Shown: positions 1 to 5,647, numbered from the stretch's first letter. The stretch is DNA of 5,647 nucleotides from Blautia sp. AF19-10LB (GCF_003461245.1 NZ_QTWS01000073.1:1-5647), one strand, 5' to 3'. Translations and numbers: made by a program. Notes: generated by a model not told the origin, from the letters alone.

Positions 1-1
1 G

Positions 2-76
2 AAACCGGAAGCAGCCGAACAAAGACTTGCCAATCTTTTATCCGAAGTTATGTATGAGGATTCTGAATCGGTATAG
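2..76 (+). CDS. C-terminal end of an unrecognised element gene (partial)
   Basis: An open frame enters from the left edge and ends at TAG (74-76), giving the last 24 residues, KPEAAEQRLANLLSEVMYEDS followed by ESV when read in two parts. The tail is acidic and probably helical, with no motif I can assign. The gene lies on the same strand as the integrase, 86 bases upstream, so it is probably an element gene. In Tn916-like elements this place is often taken by a small excisionase or another element protein, but nothing in these residues identifies one. No start, ribosome site or full length can be seen. It is supported mainly by its reading frame, its position and a plausible composition. Confidence 0.45.
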   Translation, partial: KPEAAEQRLANLLSEVMYEDSESV

Positions 77-78
77 TA

Positions 79-138
79 AGACAACCGGAGTTGTGATATA
101 CTTACACGCAAGAAGCATTTCAACAGTTCCGATTGTCT
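79..138 (+). repeat. Inverted repeat in the integrase leader
   Basis: AGACAACCGGA (79-89) can pair with TCCGATTGTCT (128-138) at 10 of 11 positions across a 38-base loop. The left arm also takes part in a competing small hairpin, ACAAC (81-85) with GTTGT (90-94). The right arm ends seven bases before the integrase ribosome site (146-152). A transcript reading through from the upstream gene would contain both arms. A transcript starting near 109 would contain only the right arm. A role in controlling integrase expression is possible but not shown. Confidence 0.35.
94..102 (+). promoter_or_regulatory. Candidate extended -10 promoter for the integrase gene
   Basis: TGATATACT at 94-102 fits an extended -10 element (TGn followed by TATACT, one mismatch to TATAAT). 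No good -35 hexamer lies 16-18 bases upstream, which is tolerated by extended -10 promoters. The start of transcription would be near 109, about 54 bases before the integrase ATG. It overlaps the short inverted repeat ACAAC/GTTGT (81-94), so a regulator could act here. This is inference from motif match only. Confidence 0.35.
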
Positions 139-162
139 GATATCGAAAGGAGAAATACAATT

Positions 163-1458
163 ATGGCAAAAGGATCTGTTAGAAAAAAAGGAAAAAAATG
201 GTACTATCGCTTCTATGTAGAAGATGCAAGCGGTAAAATGGTTCAGAAAGAATATGCTGGAACCGAAAGTAAAAGTGAGACGGAAAAACTTCTCCGCAAA
301 GCACTGGAAGATTACGAAAATAAGAAGTTTGTCGCAAAGGCAGACAGCCTTACGGTAGGAGAGCTTCTGGATATGTGGGCGGAAGAAGAACTGAAAACCG
401 GGACACTCAGCAACGGCACAGTGGAAAATTATCTTGGTGCAATCCGCTGTATCAAAAAACACCCGATTGCAGACCGCAAACTGAAAACAGTTACTGCCGA
501 ACATTTACAGGCATTTCTTGATCTGCTTACATTCGGTGGTGAGTTTCCAGACGGGAAAGTAAGAAAGGGATACAGCAAAGATTATATACATTCTTTTTCC
601 GCAGTGTTACAGCAGTCATTCCGTTTTGCAGTATTTCCAAAACAACTAATCAGTTTCAATCCGATGCAATATATCAAACTGAAACGACAGGCAGAGGAAG
701 TTGACCTCTTTTCCGATGATGAAGTGGAAGAAGGCACACAGCCGATTTCACACGAGGATTACGAGCGACTTATCAAGTATCTGGAAAAGAAAAACCCACC
801 TGCCATTCTGCCGATTCAGATTGCGTATTATGCCGGGCTCCGTATCGGAGAAACCTGTGGTCTTACATGGCAGGACATTAACCTTGAGGAACAATGCCTG
901 ACCATAAAACGCAGTATCCGCTACGACGGCATAAAACACAAAAACATTATCGGACCAACGAAACGGAAGAAAGTAAGGATTGTTGATTTTGGCGATACTC
1001 TGACTGAAATATTAAAAGCTGCCAGAAAGGAACAACTCAAAAACCGGATGCAGTATGGCGAATTATATCACCGCAATTACTACAAAGAAGTTCATGTGAA
1101 AAACAGAGTCTATTATGAATACTATCATCTTGCCGGAACACAGGAAGTCCCGGCAGATTACAAAGAAATCTCCTTTGTCTGCTTAAGACCGGATGGCTCT
1201 TTGGAACTGCCGAGTACACTCAGCATTGTATGCAGATCAGTGTCAAAAAAACTGGAAGGATTTGAAGATTTCCATTTCCACCAGTTACGTCACACCTACA
1301 CCAGCAATCTGCTTTCCAATGGGGCTGCACCGAAAGATGTACAGGAACTGTTAGGACACTCTGATGTCAGTACCACAATGAATATTTACGCTCACTCAAC
1401 AAGAAAAGCAAAGCGGGATTCCGCAAGACTTCTTGATAAAGTAGTGAGCAATGCTTAA
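163..1458 (+). CDS. int: Tyrosine recombinase / integrase of an integrative element
   Basis: This 431-residue protein is a lambda/Tn916-type site-specific tyrosine recombinase that would integrate and excise the element on whose end it sits. The N-terminus (about 1-60, with KGSVRKKGKKWYYRFYVED) resembles the arm-site DNA-binding domain. Residues about 60-180 form the SAM-like core-binding domain. The catalytic domain follows: Arg227 in AGLRIGE, a likely beta-hairpin Lys at 267 (TKRKK), His373-x-x-Arg376 in HFHQLRHT, His399 in LGHSD, and the nucleophile Tyr409 in MNIYAH. All catalytic residues are present, so it is probably active. ATG at 163 is preferred because AAAGGAG (146-152) lies ten bases upstream; the in-frame TTG at 133 lies before that site. 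The protein is somewhat longer than Tn916 Int (about 405 residues), partly from a Tyr-rich stretch at about 298-340. The exact element family is not known. Confidence 0.95.
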   Translation: MAKGSVRKKGKKWYYRFYVEDASGKMVQKEYAGTESKSETEKLLRKALEDYENKKFVAKADSLTVGELLDMWAEEELKTGTLSNGTVENYLGAIRCIKKHPIADRKLKTVTAEHLQAFLDLLTFGGEFPDGKVRKGYSKDYIHSFSAVLQQSFRFAVFPKQLISFNPMQYIKLKRQAEEVDLFSDDEVEEGTQPISHEDYERLIKYLEKKNPPAILPIQIAYYAGLRIGETCGLTWQDINLEEQCLTIKRSIRYDGIKHKNIIGPTKRKKVRIVDFGDTLTEILKAARKEQLKNRMQYGELYHRNYYKEVHVKNRVYYEYYHLAGTQEVPADYKEISFVCLRPDGSLELPSTLSIVCRSVSKKLEGFEDFHFHQLRHTYTSNLLSNGAAPKDVQELLGHSDVSTTMNIYAHSTRKAKRDSARLLDKVVSNA

Positions 1459-1465
1459 CTAAAAA

Positions 1466-1515
1466 TTTCCCTTATTTCCCTTGCGGATTCCGCATAAGGG
1501 CAAAAATAAGGGAAA
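1466..1515. repeat. Nested inverted repeat after the integrase: possible terminator and integrase arm sites
   Basis: TTTCCCTTATTT (1466-1477) is perfectly complementary to AAATAAGGGAAA (1504-1515). Inside it CCCTT (1478-1482) faces AAGGG (1496-1500), and the centre is the palindrome TGCGGATTCCGCA (1482-1494). Read on the - strand the structure is followed by TTTTT (complement of 1461-1465), so it could be a rho-independent terminator stopping chromosomal transcription from entering the integrase gene backwards. On the + strand no T-run follows. The octamer TTTCCCTT occurs twice on the left side (1466-1473, 1475-1482) and once inverted on the right (1508-1515). Such repeated short motifs near an element end are what arm-type integrase sites look like, but that role is inferred. 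Confidence 0.6.
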
Positions 1516-1590
1516 ATACATATCATTTCACTATCTAAGAGGCTGTAAGCCTTGAAAAATAAGGAAAGTTCAGGAAATCTCTCCACAAAT
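1516..1590. other. Right end of the integrated element and probable attachment junction
   Basis: Between the inverted repeat and the recognisable part of the GH42 gene lie about 70 bases with no native coding. They contain AGGCT-GTA-AGCCT (1540-1552), a perfect five-base inverted repeat with a three-base spacer. They also hold AAAAATAAGGAAA (1555-1567), a near copy of AAAAATAAGGGAAA at 1502-1515. Family-like GH42 sequence stops at about 1589, so the crossover point is probably between about 1555 and 1590. The exact core cannot be fixed without the other element end. No tRNA 3' end is seen here, so the target is the protein gene itself. Confidence 0.5.
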
Positions 1591-2314
1591 CCAGATTGTG
1601 AGTGATAAACTGGTCTTCTCTCTTATATTCTGAAACAATCTCTGCCTGCCAGCCAAGGAATTCTTCCACCAGACTTCTCTGGTATTTTGCAAACTCTGCC
1701 CCCAGGCTTCCATTGATCGTACCGCGCACATCCGGAAAATCTTCCCAGGCATTGATGCGATTGCTCCAGTAATCCAGACCGAATTCATGATTCATGGCAT
1801 CCAGATCATTATGAAATTTCTCCCGGAGATATTTCACAAAACTGAGCTGCACATTCTTGCCTGCAGTTCCATAATATTTCGTTTCATTATCAAGCTGGAA
1901 TCCGATCACACATTTTCGGTGTGCAGAAACTTCCATCAGCTTGCGGATGACTCTTTCAGCATGATAGCGATAGACCGGATGTGTGATGTCCATGATCTGT
2001 CTCGCACCATAGATTCCTCTGCCTTTGACCGTCTCCGCCAGCACACCCGGATATGCCTTCACCATCCAGGTCGGTACTGCATAAGTCGGAGTCCCTATGA
2101 TTACGTTAATTTCCGCCTCTTCCATCGCATCCATTACACGGATCACATGTGAAAAGTCAAAAACACCTTCCTGCGGTTCACAGGTGCTCCATGTAGACTC
2201 TGCAATCCGAACCGCATTGATCCCGGCTTTTTTCATCATGGCAACATCTTTCTCCAGCCGGTCATACGGCATATATTCATCGTAATATGCTGCCCCATAG
2301 AGTAACTCCCTCAT
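1535..2314 (-). pseudogene. GH42 beta-galactosidase, 3'-truncated by the element
   Basis: The encoded 259 residues match the N-terminal part of a glycoside hydrolase family 42 beta-galactosidase, a cytoplasmic enzyme releasing galactose from beta-galactosides. It opens with RELLYGAAYYDEYMPYDRL and runs through the first TIM-barrel strands (AGINAVRIAESTWS, GTPTYAVPTW, YGARQIMDITHP). It carries the acid/base motif QLDNE, with Glu144. Native sequence seems to stop at about residue 242 (THNLD). The next 17 codons (LWRDFLNFPYFSRLTAS) do not continue the family and are read from the element end. Full enzymes have roughly 650-700 residues and carry the nucleophile Glu near position 310, so this product should be inactive. 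I chose ATG at 2314 because AGGGGG (2324-2329) sits nine bases upstream; a GTG at 2338 lies before that site. It follows the VOC remnant by 20 bases. Confidence 0.9.
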
Positions 2315-2334
2315 AATACAATGCCCCCTGTCAT

Positions 2335-2538
2335 TCACTCATGTATTTCCAGCGGCAGCCCATCCGGATCCTGGAAAAATGTCATCTTTTTACCTGTATA
2401 GTCATCTATTCGAACAGGCTCCGTAGCAATCCCTCTGGCATTTAATTCTTTTACCATTTCTTCTACACTATCCACCTTAAATTGAACATATTTTCCTCCG
2501 TATTCTTCTGACTTGATCAGAATACATTTCGCATCTGT
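2335..2538 (-). pseudogene. Remnant of a VOC / glyoxalase-fold protein, 5' part missing
   Basis: The frame read from 2538 to the TGA at 2335-2337 gives 67 residues that look like the C-terminal half of a vicinal-oxygen-chelate protein. KYVQFKVDSVEEMVKELNAR resembles the usual strand and helix, and KKMTFFQDPDGLPLEIHE is the typical end, with FxDPDG and a Glu that is often a metal ligand. An in-frame TAG at 2539-2541 blocks the frame upstream. No start codon with a ribosome site is found; the in-frame Met codons are internal, at residues 29 and 52. Only 77 bases separate the open stretch from the stop of the upstream membrane gene, too few for the missing 60 or so residues. The 5' half is therefore deleted rather than merely frameshifted. 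It ends 20 bases before the GH42 start, so the two once formed a tandem pair. Substrate unknown. Confidence 0.75.
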
Positions 2539-2615
2539 CTACATCAATAATAAACTGCTTTATCCCTTCTATGCAACTCTTTTATTGTTAATGTTCACTT
2601 CAGCGGTCCTGGCAA

Positions 2616-3833
2616 TCAGTCCTCTCTCTGATTATCTGCTTGGATTGGATGATCCTCTTCCGTATATTTCTCTATTTCTGTCGTTGTTACCCGTTTGATA
2701 TGTTGTTTTTTCAAGCGCAGATACACGTATTCCCGAAAAATAGTATAAAATACCGACAGCAGTGGGATGAAAACAAGCATGCCTACAATCCCCATAAGAT
2801 TTCCACCGATTGTAACTGCTGCCAGCACCCAGATTGATGGAAGCCCTACAGATTCACCAACAACATGCGGATAGATCAGATTTCCTTCAATCTGCTGCAG
2901 CACCAGAAATACTATTATAAATAAAATTGCCTGCTTCGGGCTTACCATAAAGATCAAAAAGCCTCCTACTGCACATCCGATGAAAGCCCCGAAAATAGGA
3001 ATCAATGCTGTAAATGCAATTAACACTCCAATCAAAAGTGCATATGGCATCCTCAAAATACTCAGTGTGATAACAAACATACATCCGAGAATCACAGCTT
3101 CCAGGCACTGACCTGTAAGAAAGTTTGCAAATGTCCGATATGTCAGAGAACAGACTTTAAGAAAAGCATCTGCTTTTTGTTGTGGAAGAAATGCGAAAAA
3201 TACTTTTCTGATCTGTAAGTGCAGCTTTTCTTTCTGAAAAAGGACATAACAGGCAAAAGAAAAGGCAATAAAAAAAGTCGCTAATCCACTGACTATGGAA
3301 CCCACAGCTGACATCGTCGTATTCATCATATTTCCGGCACCGTTGCCAAGAAGACTTATTCCCCACCTGATTGCCCGATCCGGATCAAACTGTATCTGAT
3401 CTACCAGTTTCATAATTTCCTGGTTATTATGGAAAAATTCTCGAATCCAGCTTTGCATCTGCGGAATAAAGTCAGAAATGCTCATCATCAAAGTTCCCAT
3501 TGTTCGCGTAAGCTGCGGAATCACTCCGAACATCACCAATGCGATCACACCAACTATTAATACAATAGTAAGAAGCAGACTTGTTGGTCTTGCCAGTTTT
3601 CCTGCTATCTTATTTTCCTTTTTTACATTTTTAAAAATTGTCTTTTCCAAAAAGCTCATTGGCACATTCGTCAGAAATGCGATTGCTCCACCAAGTATAA
3701 ACGGAAATATAATCCCCCAAATTGCTTTCAACACACCGAGCACCACATCAAACTTCCACAGGGCAACCACAAGAAATGTCGTAAACACAATCAGCTCCCT
3801 GATTTTTTTTATAGATATTTTGCTTAAATCCAC
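2616..3833 (-). CDS. AI-2E family (PF01594-type) membrane transporter
   Basis: This 405-residue integral membrane protein has the layout and signature regions of the AI-2E family. Members include E. coli TqsA, linked to autoinducer-2 export, and Na+/H+ antiporter-like proteins, so the substrate cannot be read from sequence. Likely membrane segments lie at about 13-33, 36-54, 85-107, 177-199, 243-262, 265-295, 302-315 and 333-365. A soluble loop at about 108-175 separates the N-terminal helices from the core. Family-type motifs are ALIPIFGAFIG (276-286) and QQIEGNLIYPHVVGESVGLP (313-332). The C-terminus is charged and cytoplasmic. The start is GTG at 3831-3833, supported by AAGGAG (3840-3845) six bases upstream. 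The length is close to that expected and all core regions are present. It follows the TSUP gene by 74 bases with no clear terminator or promoter between, so it may be co-transcribed. Confidence 0.93.
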   Translation of the reverse strand: MDLSKISIKKIRELIVFTTFLVVALWKFDVVLGVLKAIWGIIFPFILGGAIAFLTNVPMSFLEKTIFKNVKKENKIAGKLARPTSLLLTIVLIVGVIALVMFGVIPQLTRTMGTLMMSISDFIPQMQSWIREFFHNNQEIMKLVDQIQFDPDRAIRWGISLLGNGAGNMMNTTMSAVGSIVSGLATFFIAFSFACYVLFQKEKLHLQIRKVFFAFLPQQKADAFLKVCSLTYRTFANFLTGQCLEAVILGCMFVITLSILRMPYALLIGVLIAFTALIPIFGAFIGCAVGGFLIFMVSPKQAILFIIVFLVLQQIEGNLIYPHVVGESVGLPSIWVLAAVTIGGNLMGIVGMLVFIPLLSVFYTIFREYVYLRLKKQHIKRVTTTEIEKYTEEDHPIQADNQRED

Positions 3834-3907
3834 TATTTTCTCCTTTTTTTAATCTTTATCTGTTACTCCAAGCTTATTGACTGCTATGTAGAGTCACGGC
3901 TGTTATT

Positions 3908-4684
3908 CTATCCTATCATCGAAAATGCCATAACCACAACTCCCAATATCACCAGGATCACTCCCGTCGCACGGTTCAATGTCTTTGGAGTTGCTTTGTT
4001 GGCAAATACCGCTGCGATTCTGGCCCAAAGAAATGTAAAGATTACACACAAAATCCATACCGACCAGTCTGGTGTACCGCCGATGGCGAAATGGGAGACG
4101 GCTCCGGTAAAAGCCGTGAAGGTCATAATAAATACGCTGGTTCCCACAGCTGTCTTCAATTCGTAACCAAGAACCGATGTCAGGATCAGAAGCATCATCA
4201 TACCACCGCCGGCACCGATAAAACCACAGATAAAGCCTATCAGAATACCACAGATGACAGACTGCATGGCACGTTTTTTTTCAGATATCTGTGTCATGGC
4301 TTCCTTCGTAGTCATGACCGGACGAACGATAAATTTAATACCAAGAAGGAAGGTCATAAAAACAGAGAAGTTTCCCATTGTTGTGGATGGTACCAGGCTT
4401 GATACATAGCTTCCAAATATCGTAAACAACAGCACGGTAACCATCATGATCAGACCATTTTTCACATCCAGATTCTTATTTTTTCCATAGGTATATGCAG
4501 ACACGGCACTCGCCAGTACATCCGAAGACAGGGCAATTCCCACTGCCATGTATGGATCCATTCCCAAAAAGGTAATCAGCATAGGACTGATAACCGCTGC
4601 CGCACTCATACCGGCGAATCCGGTACCAAGACCAGCACCCATACCGGCAAAAAATGTAACAATGACAGTTAATAAAACACTCAT
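3908..4684 (-). CDS. TSUP (TauE/SafE) family anion transporter
   Basis: The 258-residue protein belongs to the TSUP family (PF01925), membrane carriers that in studied cases move sulfite, sulfoacetate, taurine-derived or other small organosulfur anions, usually outward. It shows the family's two-fold repeat of four helices. The first half has GLGTGFAGMSAAAVISPML (18-36, with one Gly-rich turn). The second half has CGFIGAGGGMMMLLI (153-167), and the GAGGG turn at 157-161 is the family hallmark. The loop between halves (about 121-140) is charged. The length is normal for the family. Its ATG (4682-4684) overlaps the TGA of the MarR gene in ATGA, and an AAAAGGAG site (4696-4703) lies 11 bases upstream inside the MarR gene, so the two are translationally coupled. 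This makes it the probable main target of that regulator. The substrate is not determined here. Confidence 0.93.
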   Translation of the reverse strand: MSVLLTVIVTFFAGMGAGLGTGFAGMSAAAVISPMLITFLGMDPYMAVGIALSSDVLASAVSAYTYGKNKNLDVKNGLIMMVTVLLFTIFGSYVSSLVPSTTMGNFSVFMTFLLGIKFIVRPVMTTKEAMTQISEKKRAMQSVICGILIGFICGFIGAGGGMMMLLILTSVLGYELKTAVGTSVFIMTFTAFTGAVSHFAIGGTPDWSVWILCVIFTFLWARIAAVFANKATPKTLNRATGVILVILGVVVMAFSMIG

Positions 4685-5118
4685 TTCTTTTTGTTCTCCT
4701 TTTGATAAATATTCAAATTCTCCTCTGTCTGTTCCATCACATGTTCGAAGATTTTCCGTGACTCCTCAGGCACTCCGGAAAACAACATTTCAAAAAATGC
4801 CTTCTGTATCTCACATCCCTGCTTCCATACATGTGCTGCTTTCTCCGTACAGATCAACTCTGTCTTTCTCCGGTCTCCCGGCACCTCCTGACGCTCAAGG
4901 TATCCTTCCTGCACCAGTCGTTCCACATGGACAGATACCAGATTTGCCTTGATTCCACGAAACTTTACAATATCTGCAGCATTTTTGTACTGTGGATTAT
5001 TTTTCAGAAACATCAGTATATCCAACGAAGTCTGCGAGATGCCAGTCTGCTGACACAGAGGACTGCACAGCTGGTTATAGAGTTCCAGCAATTTATGTAC
5101 ATATTCTATACTTACCAT
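4681..5118 (-). CDS. MarR-family winged-helix transcriptional regulator
   Basis: The 145-residue protein has the length and layout of a MarR-family dimer that binds palindromic operators and usually represses its own operon until a ligand or oxidant is sensed. An N-terminal helix (about 1-20) is followed by the winged helix-turn-helix: SLDILMFLKNNP (31-42), NAADIVKFRG (46-55), recognition helix about 57-70 (KANLVSVHVERLV), and a wing with the conserved GDRRKTEL (81-88, Asp82 and Arg84). The C-terminal helices (about 94-140) complete the dimer domain. Four cysteines (18, 22, 90, 102) are present, so thiol-based sensing is possible but unproven. The ATG is preceded by GAAAGGA (5129-5135), ten bases upstream. 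The stop overlaps the TSUP start by four bases. A promoter and repeats that could be its operator lie directly upstream. Confidence 0.92.
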   Translation of the reverse strand: MVSIEYVHKLLELYNQLCSPLCQQTGISQTSLDILMFLKNNPQYKNAADIVKFRGIKANLVSVHVERLVQEGYLERQEVPGDRRKTELICTEKAAHVWKQGCEIQKAFFEMLFSGVPEESRKIFEHVMEQTEENLNIYQKENKKK

Positions 5119-5144
5119 TTTGTCTTTTTCCTTTCTTATGTTTT

Positions 5145-5178
5145 TGAATTATTCATTTTTAGAATGTTCATTTTTGAA
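5145..5178. promoter_or_regulatory. Candidate MarR operator repeats
   Basis: Just downstream of the proposed -10 lie two near-identical direct repeats, TTCATTTTTAGAA (5152-5164) and TTCATTTTTGAA (5167-5178). Each is itself an imperfect inverted repeat (TTC...GAA). Overlapping the first is a perfect palindrome, TGAAT-T-ATTCA (5145-5155). The cluster spans the predicted transcription start and early leader, where a bound repressor would block the promoter. The low-complexity AT-rich setting makes chance repeats more likely, so the assignment as an operator is inference. Confidence 0.4.
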
Positions 5179-5180
5179 GT

Positions 5181-5209
5181 ATTTTAGCACAAAGTTTTTC
5201 CCCATACAA
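5181..5209 (-). promoter_or_regulatory. Promoter of the marR-TSUP transcription unit
   Basis: On the - strand, TTGTAT (5204-5209) and TAAAAT (5181-5186) are separated by exactly 17 bases, a good sigma-A type promoter. Transcription would start near 5174, leaving a leader of about 55 bases before the MarR ATG. The promoter lies between the terminator of the upstream VOC gene (5232-5272) and the MarR gene, so the unit starts independently. This rests on motif match and spacing. Confidence 0.6.
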
Positions 5210-5231
5210 GCTTATATGTTCACTGGATTAA

Positions 5232-5272
5232 AAAAGCACATCTATGCCCTCAACAGGTATAAATGTGCTTTT
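5232..5272 (-). terminator. Rho-independent terminator of the VOC gene
   Basis: AAAAGCACAT (5232-5241) pairs perfectly with ATGTGCTTTT (5263-5272). After one mismatch, a further five or six pairs form inside (5243-5248 with 5256-5261), closing a loop of about seven bases. On the - strand it is followed by a run of six T (complement of 5230-5235) and lies 14 bases after the VOC stop at 5287. It separates that gene from the marR unit. On the + strand only four T follow, and no + strand gene needs it. Confidence 0.85.
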
Positions 5273-5286
5273 CTTATGCATATCTC

Positions 5287-5647
5287 TTACAGATACTGGC
5301 TGAATTCTACTTTTTCTTTATTTGGTCCTTCGATTGTAAAGAATTTCACTCCATTTTCCCAAAATGGCAGGAAATGGATCGTATCCTTTGTAGTGTTTAA
5401 TCCTTCCTGGTTGATAAGTTCATAAGTCTTCTCGATATCTTTCACATCAAGTGCAATGTGATCGACTGCCCCTGATTTCATGGCTGCGTCCTTGCTCTCA
5501 TACGTCTCGATCACAAGAGAAGCAACTTTTAAAAAGACCACTCTGTCACCCAATGTCATTAAGTTATCATAGGCAAGCTGATTTGGCATTTGCCCAGAAA
5601 CAGGTTGAGGAGTTCTCTTCAGCCTGTTTTCTATTTTTGCCAAACAC
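5287..5647 (-). CDS. VOC / glyoxalase-fold protein (N-terminus outside the window)
   Basis: The frame is open at the right edge and ends at TAA (5287-5289), giving the last 119 residues of a vicinal-oxygen-chelate protein. Such proteins are built from beta-alpha-beta-beta-beta modules and bind a metal for isomerase, lyase, dioxygenase or thiol-transfer reactions. The end of the first module is visible (LGDRVVFLKVASLVIETYES). The whole second module follows: GAVDHIALDVKDIEKTYELI, then VKFFTIEGPNKEKVEFSQYL at the C-terminus. Likely metal ligands are the Glu of VIETYE, the His of VDHIAL and the Glu of VEFSQ. A TTG at 5641-5643 could be misread as a start, but the frame continues upstream and the first module would then lack its first strand and helix. 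The substrate is unknown. It differs clearly from the VOC remnant at 2335-2538, so the two are not a recent duplication. Confidence 0.85.
   Translation of the reverse strand, partial: CLAKIENRLKRTPQPVSGQMPNQLAYDNLMTLGDRVVFLKVASLVIETYESKDAAMKSGAVDHIALDVKDIEKTYELINQEGLNTTKDTIHFLPFWENGVKFFTIEGPNKEKVEFSQYL

Noticed and set aside
133..162. Integrase start at TTG 133
   Set aside because: It lies before the strong AAAGGAG at 146-152, which fits ATG 163, and the family-like N-terminus begins at MAKGSVRKKG.
1459..1600. tRNA 3' end as attachment site
   Set aside because: No tRNA-like arm or CCA-end sequence is seen; the target side is clearly the GH42 coding sequence.
1787..2152. + strand frame of 121 codons
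   Set aside because: It lies wholly opposite the GH42 gene, has no recognisable protein features or ribosome site, and is a shadow.
2513..2698. + strand hydrophobic frame of 61 codons that could be a small membrane protein
   Set aside because: It overlaps the end of the AI-2E gene and the VOC remnant antisense, lacks a ribosome site, and its hydrophobicity follows from the AT-rich opposite strand.
2616..3833. Reading the AI-2E gene as evidence of a quorum-sensing locus
   Set aside because: The family is broad and includes ion antiporters; no luxS, lsr-like or signalling gene is present.
3478..3852. + strand frame of 124 codons
   Set aside because: It is antisense to the N-terminal half of the AI-2E gene, with no family match or ribosome site.
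3834..3907. Terminator or promoter between the TSUP and AI-2E genes
   Set aside because: Only weak ACTC/GAGT and GACT/AGTC pairings and no -35/-10 pair with good spacing; only the AAGGAG of the AI-2E gene is supported.
5232..5272. Riboswitch or small RNA before marR
   Set aside because: The structure is one simple hairpin with a T-run right after the VOC stop and upstream of the marR promoter, so a terminator explains it.
5120..5425. + strand frame of 101 codons
   Set aside because: It runs through the promoter, the terminator hairpin and the opposite strand of the VOC gene; not a plausible gene.

Overview
The window reads as chromosomal DNA of a low-to-moderate GC Firmicute, most likely a gut Lachnospiraceae-type Clostridium relative. 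This is inferred from strong AAGGAG-type ribosome sites, GTG as well as ATG starts, and the style of the integrase and GH42 proteins. No species can be named from the sequence alone.

The left part (1 to about 1580) is the end of an integrated mobile element. It holds the last 24 codons of an unrecognised gene, then a Tn916/lambda-type tyrosine integrase (163-1458, + strand). A nested inverted repeat follows (1466-1515), then about 70 bases of non-coding element end. The body of the element lies to the left, outside the window.

At about 1570-1590 the element abuts a GH42 beta-galactosidase gene on the - strand. That gene is cut after roughly 242 native residues, before its catalytic nucleophile. 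The simplest reading is that the element inserted inside this gene, so the missing 3' part should lie at the other end of the element.

The rest (about 1590-5647) is a head-to-tail series of - strand genes. In transcription order they are: the end of a VOC/glyoxalase-fold protein (5287-5647) closed by a clear hairpin terminator; a MarR-family regulator (4681-5118) with its own promoter and AT-rich repeats that may be its operator; a TSUP (TauE/SafE) eight-helix transporter whose start overlaps the MarR stop in ATGA; an AI-2E-family membrane protein (2616-3833); a 5'-truncated VOC remnant (2335-2538); and the truncated GH42 gene. No convincing terminator is visible between the MarR gene and the element junction, so one transcript could cover them all.

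The functional core is the MarR-TSUP pair, which looks like a small regulated export unit. The main genomic story is an element boundary inside a sugar-utilisation gene, with a second broken gene beside it. I see no CRISPR array, RNA gene or clearly new multi-gene system.
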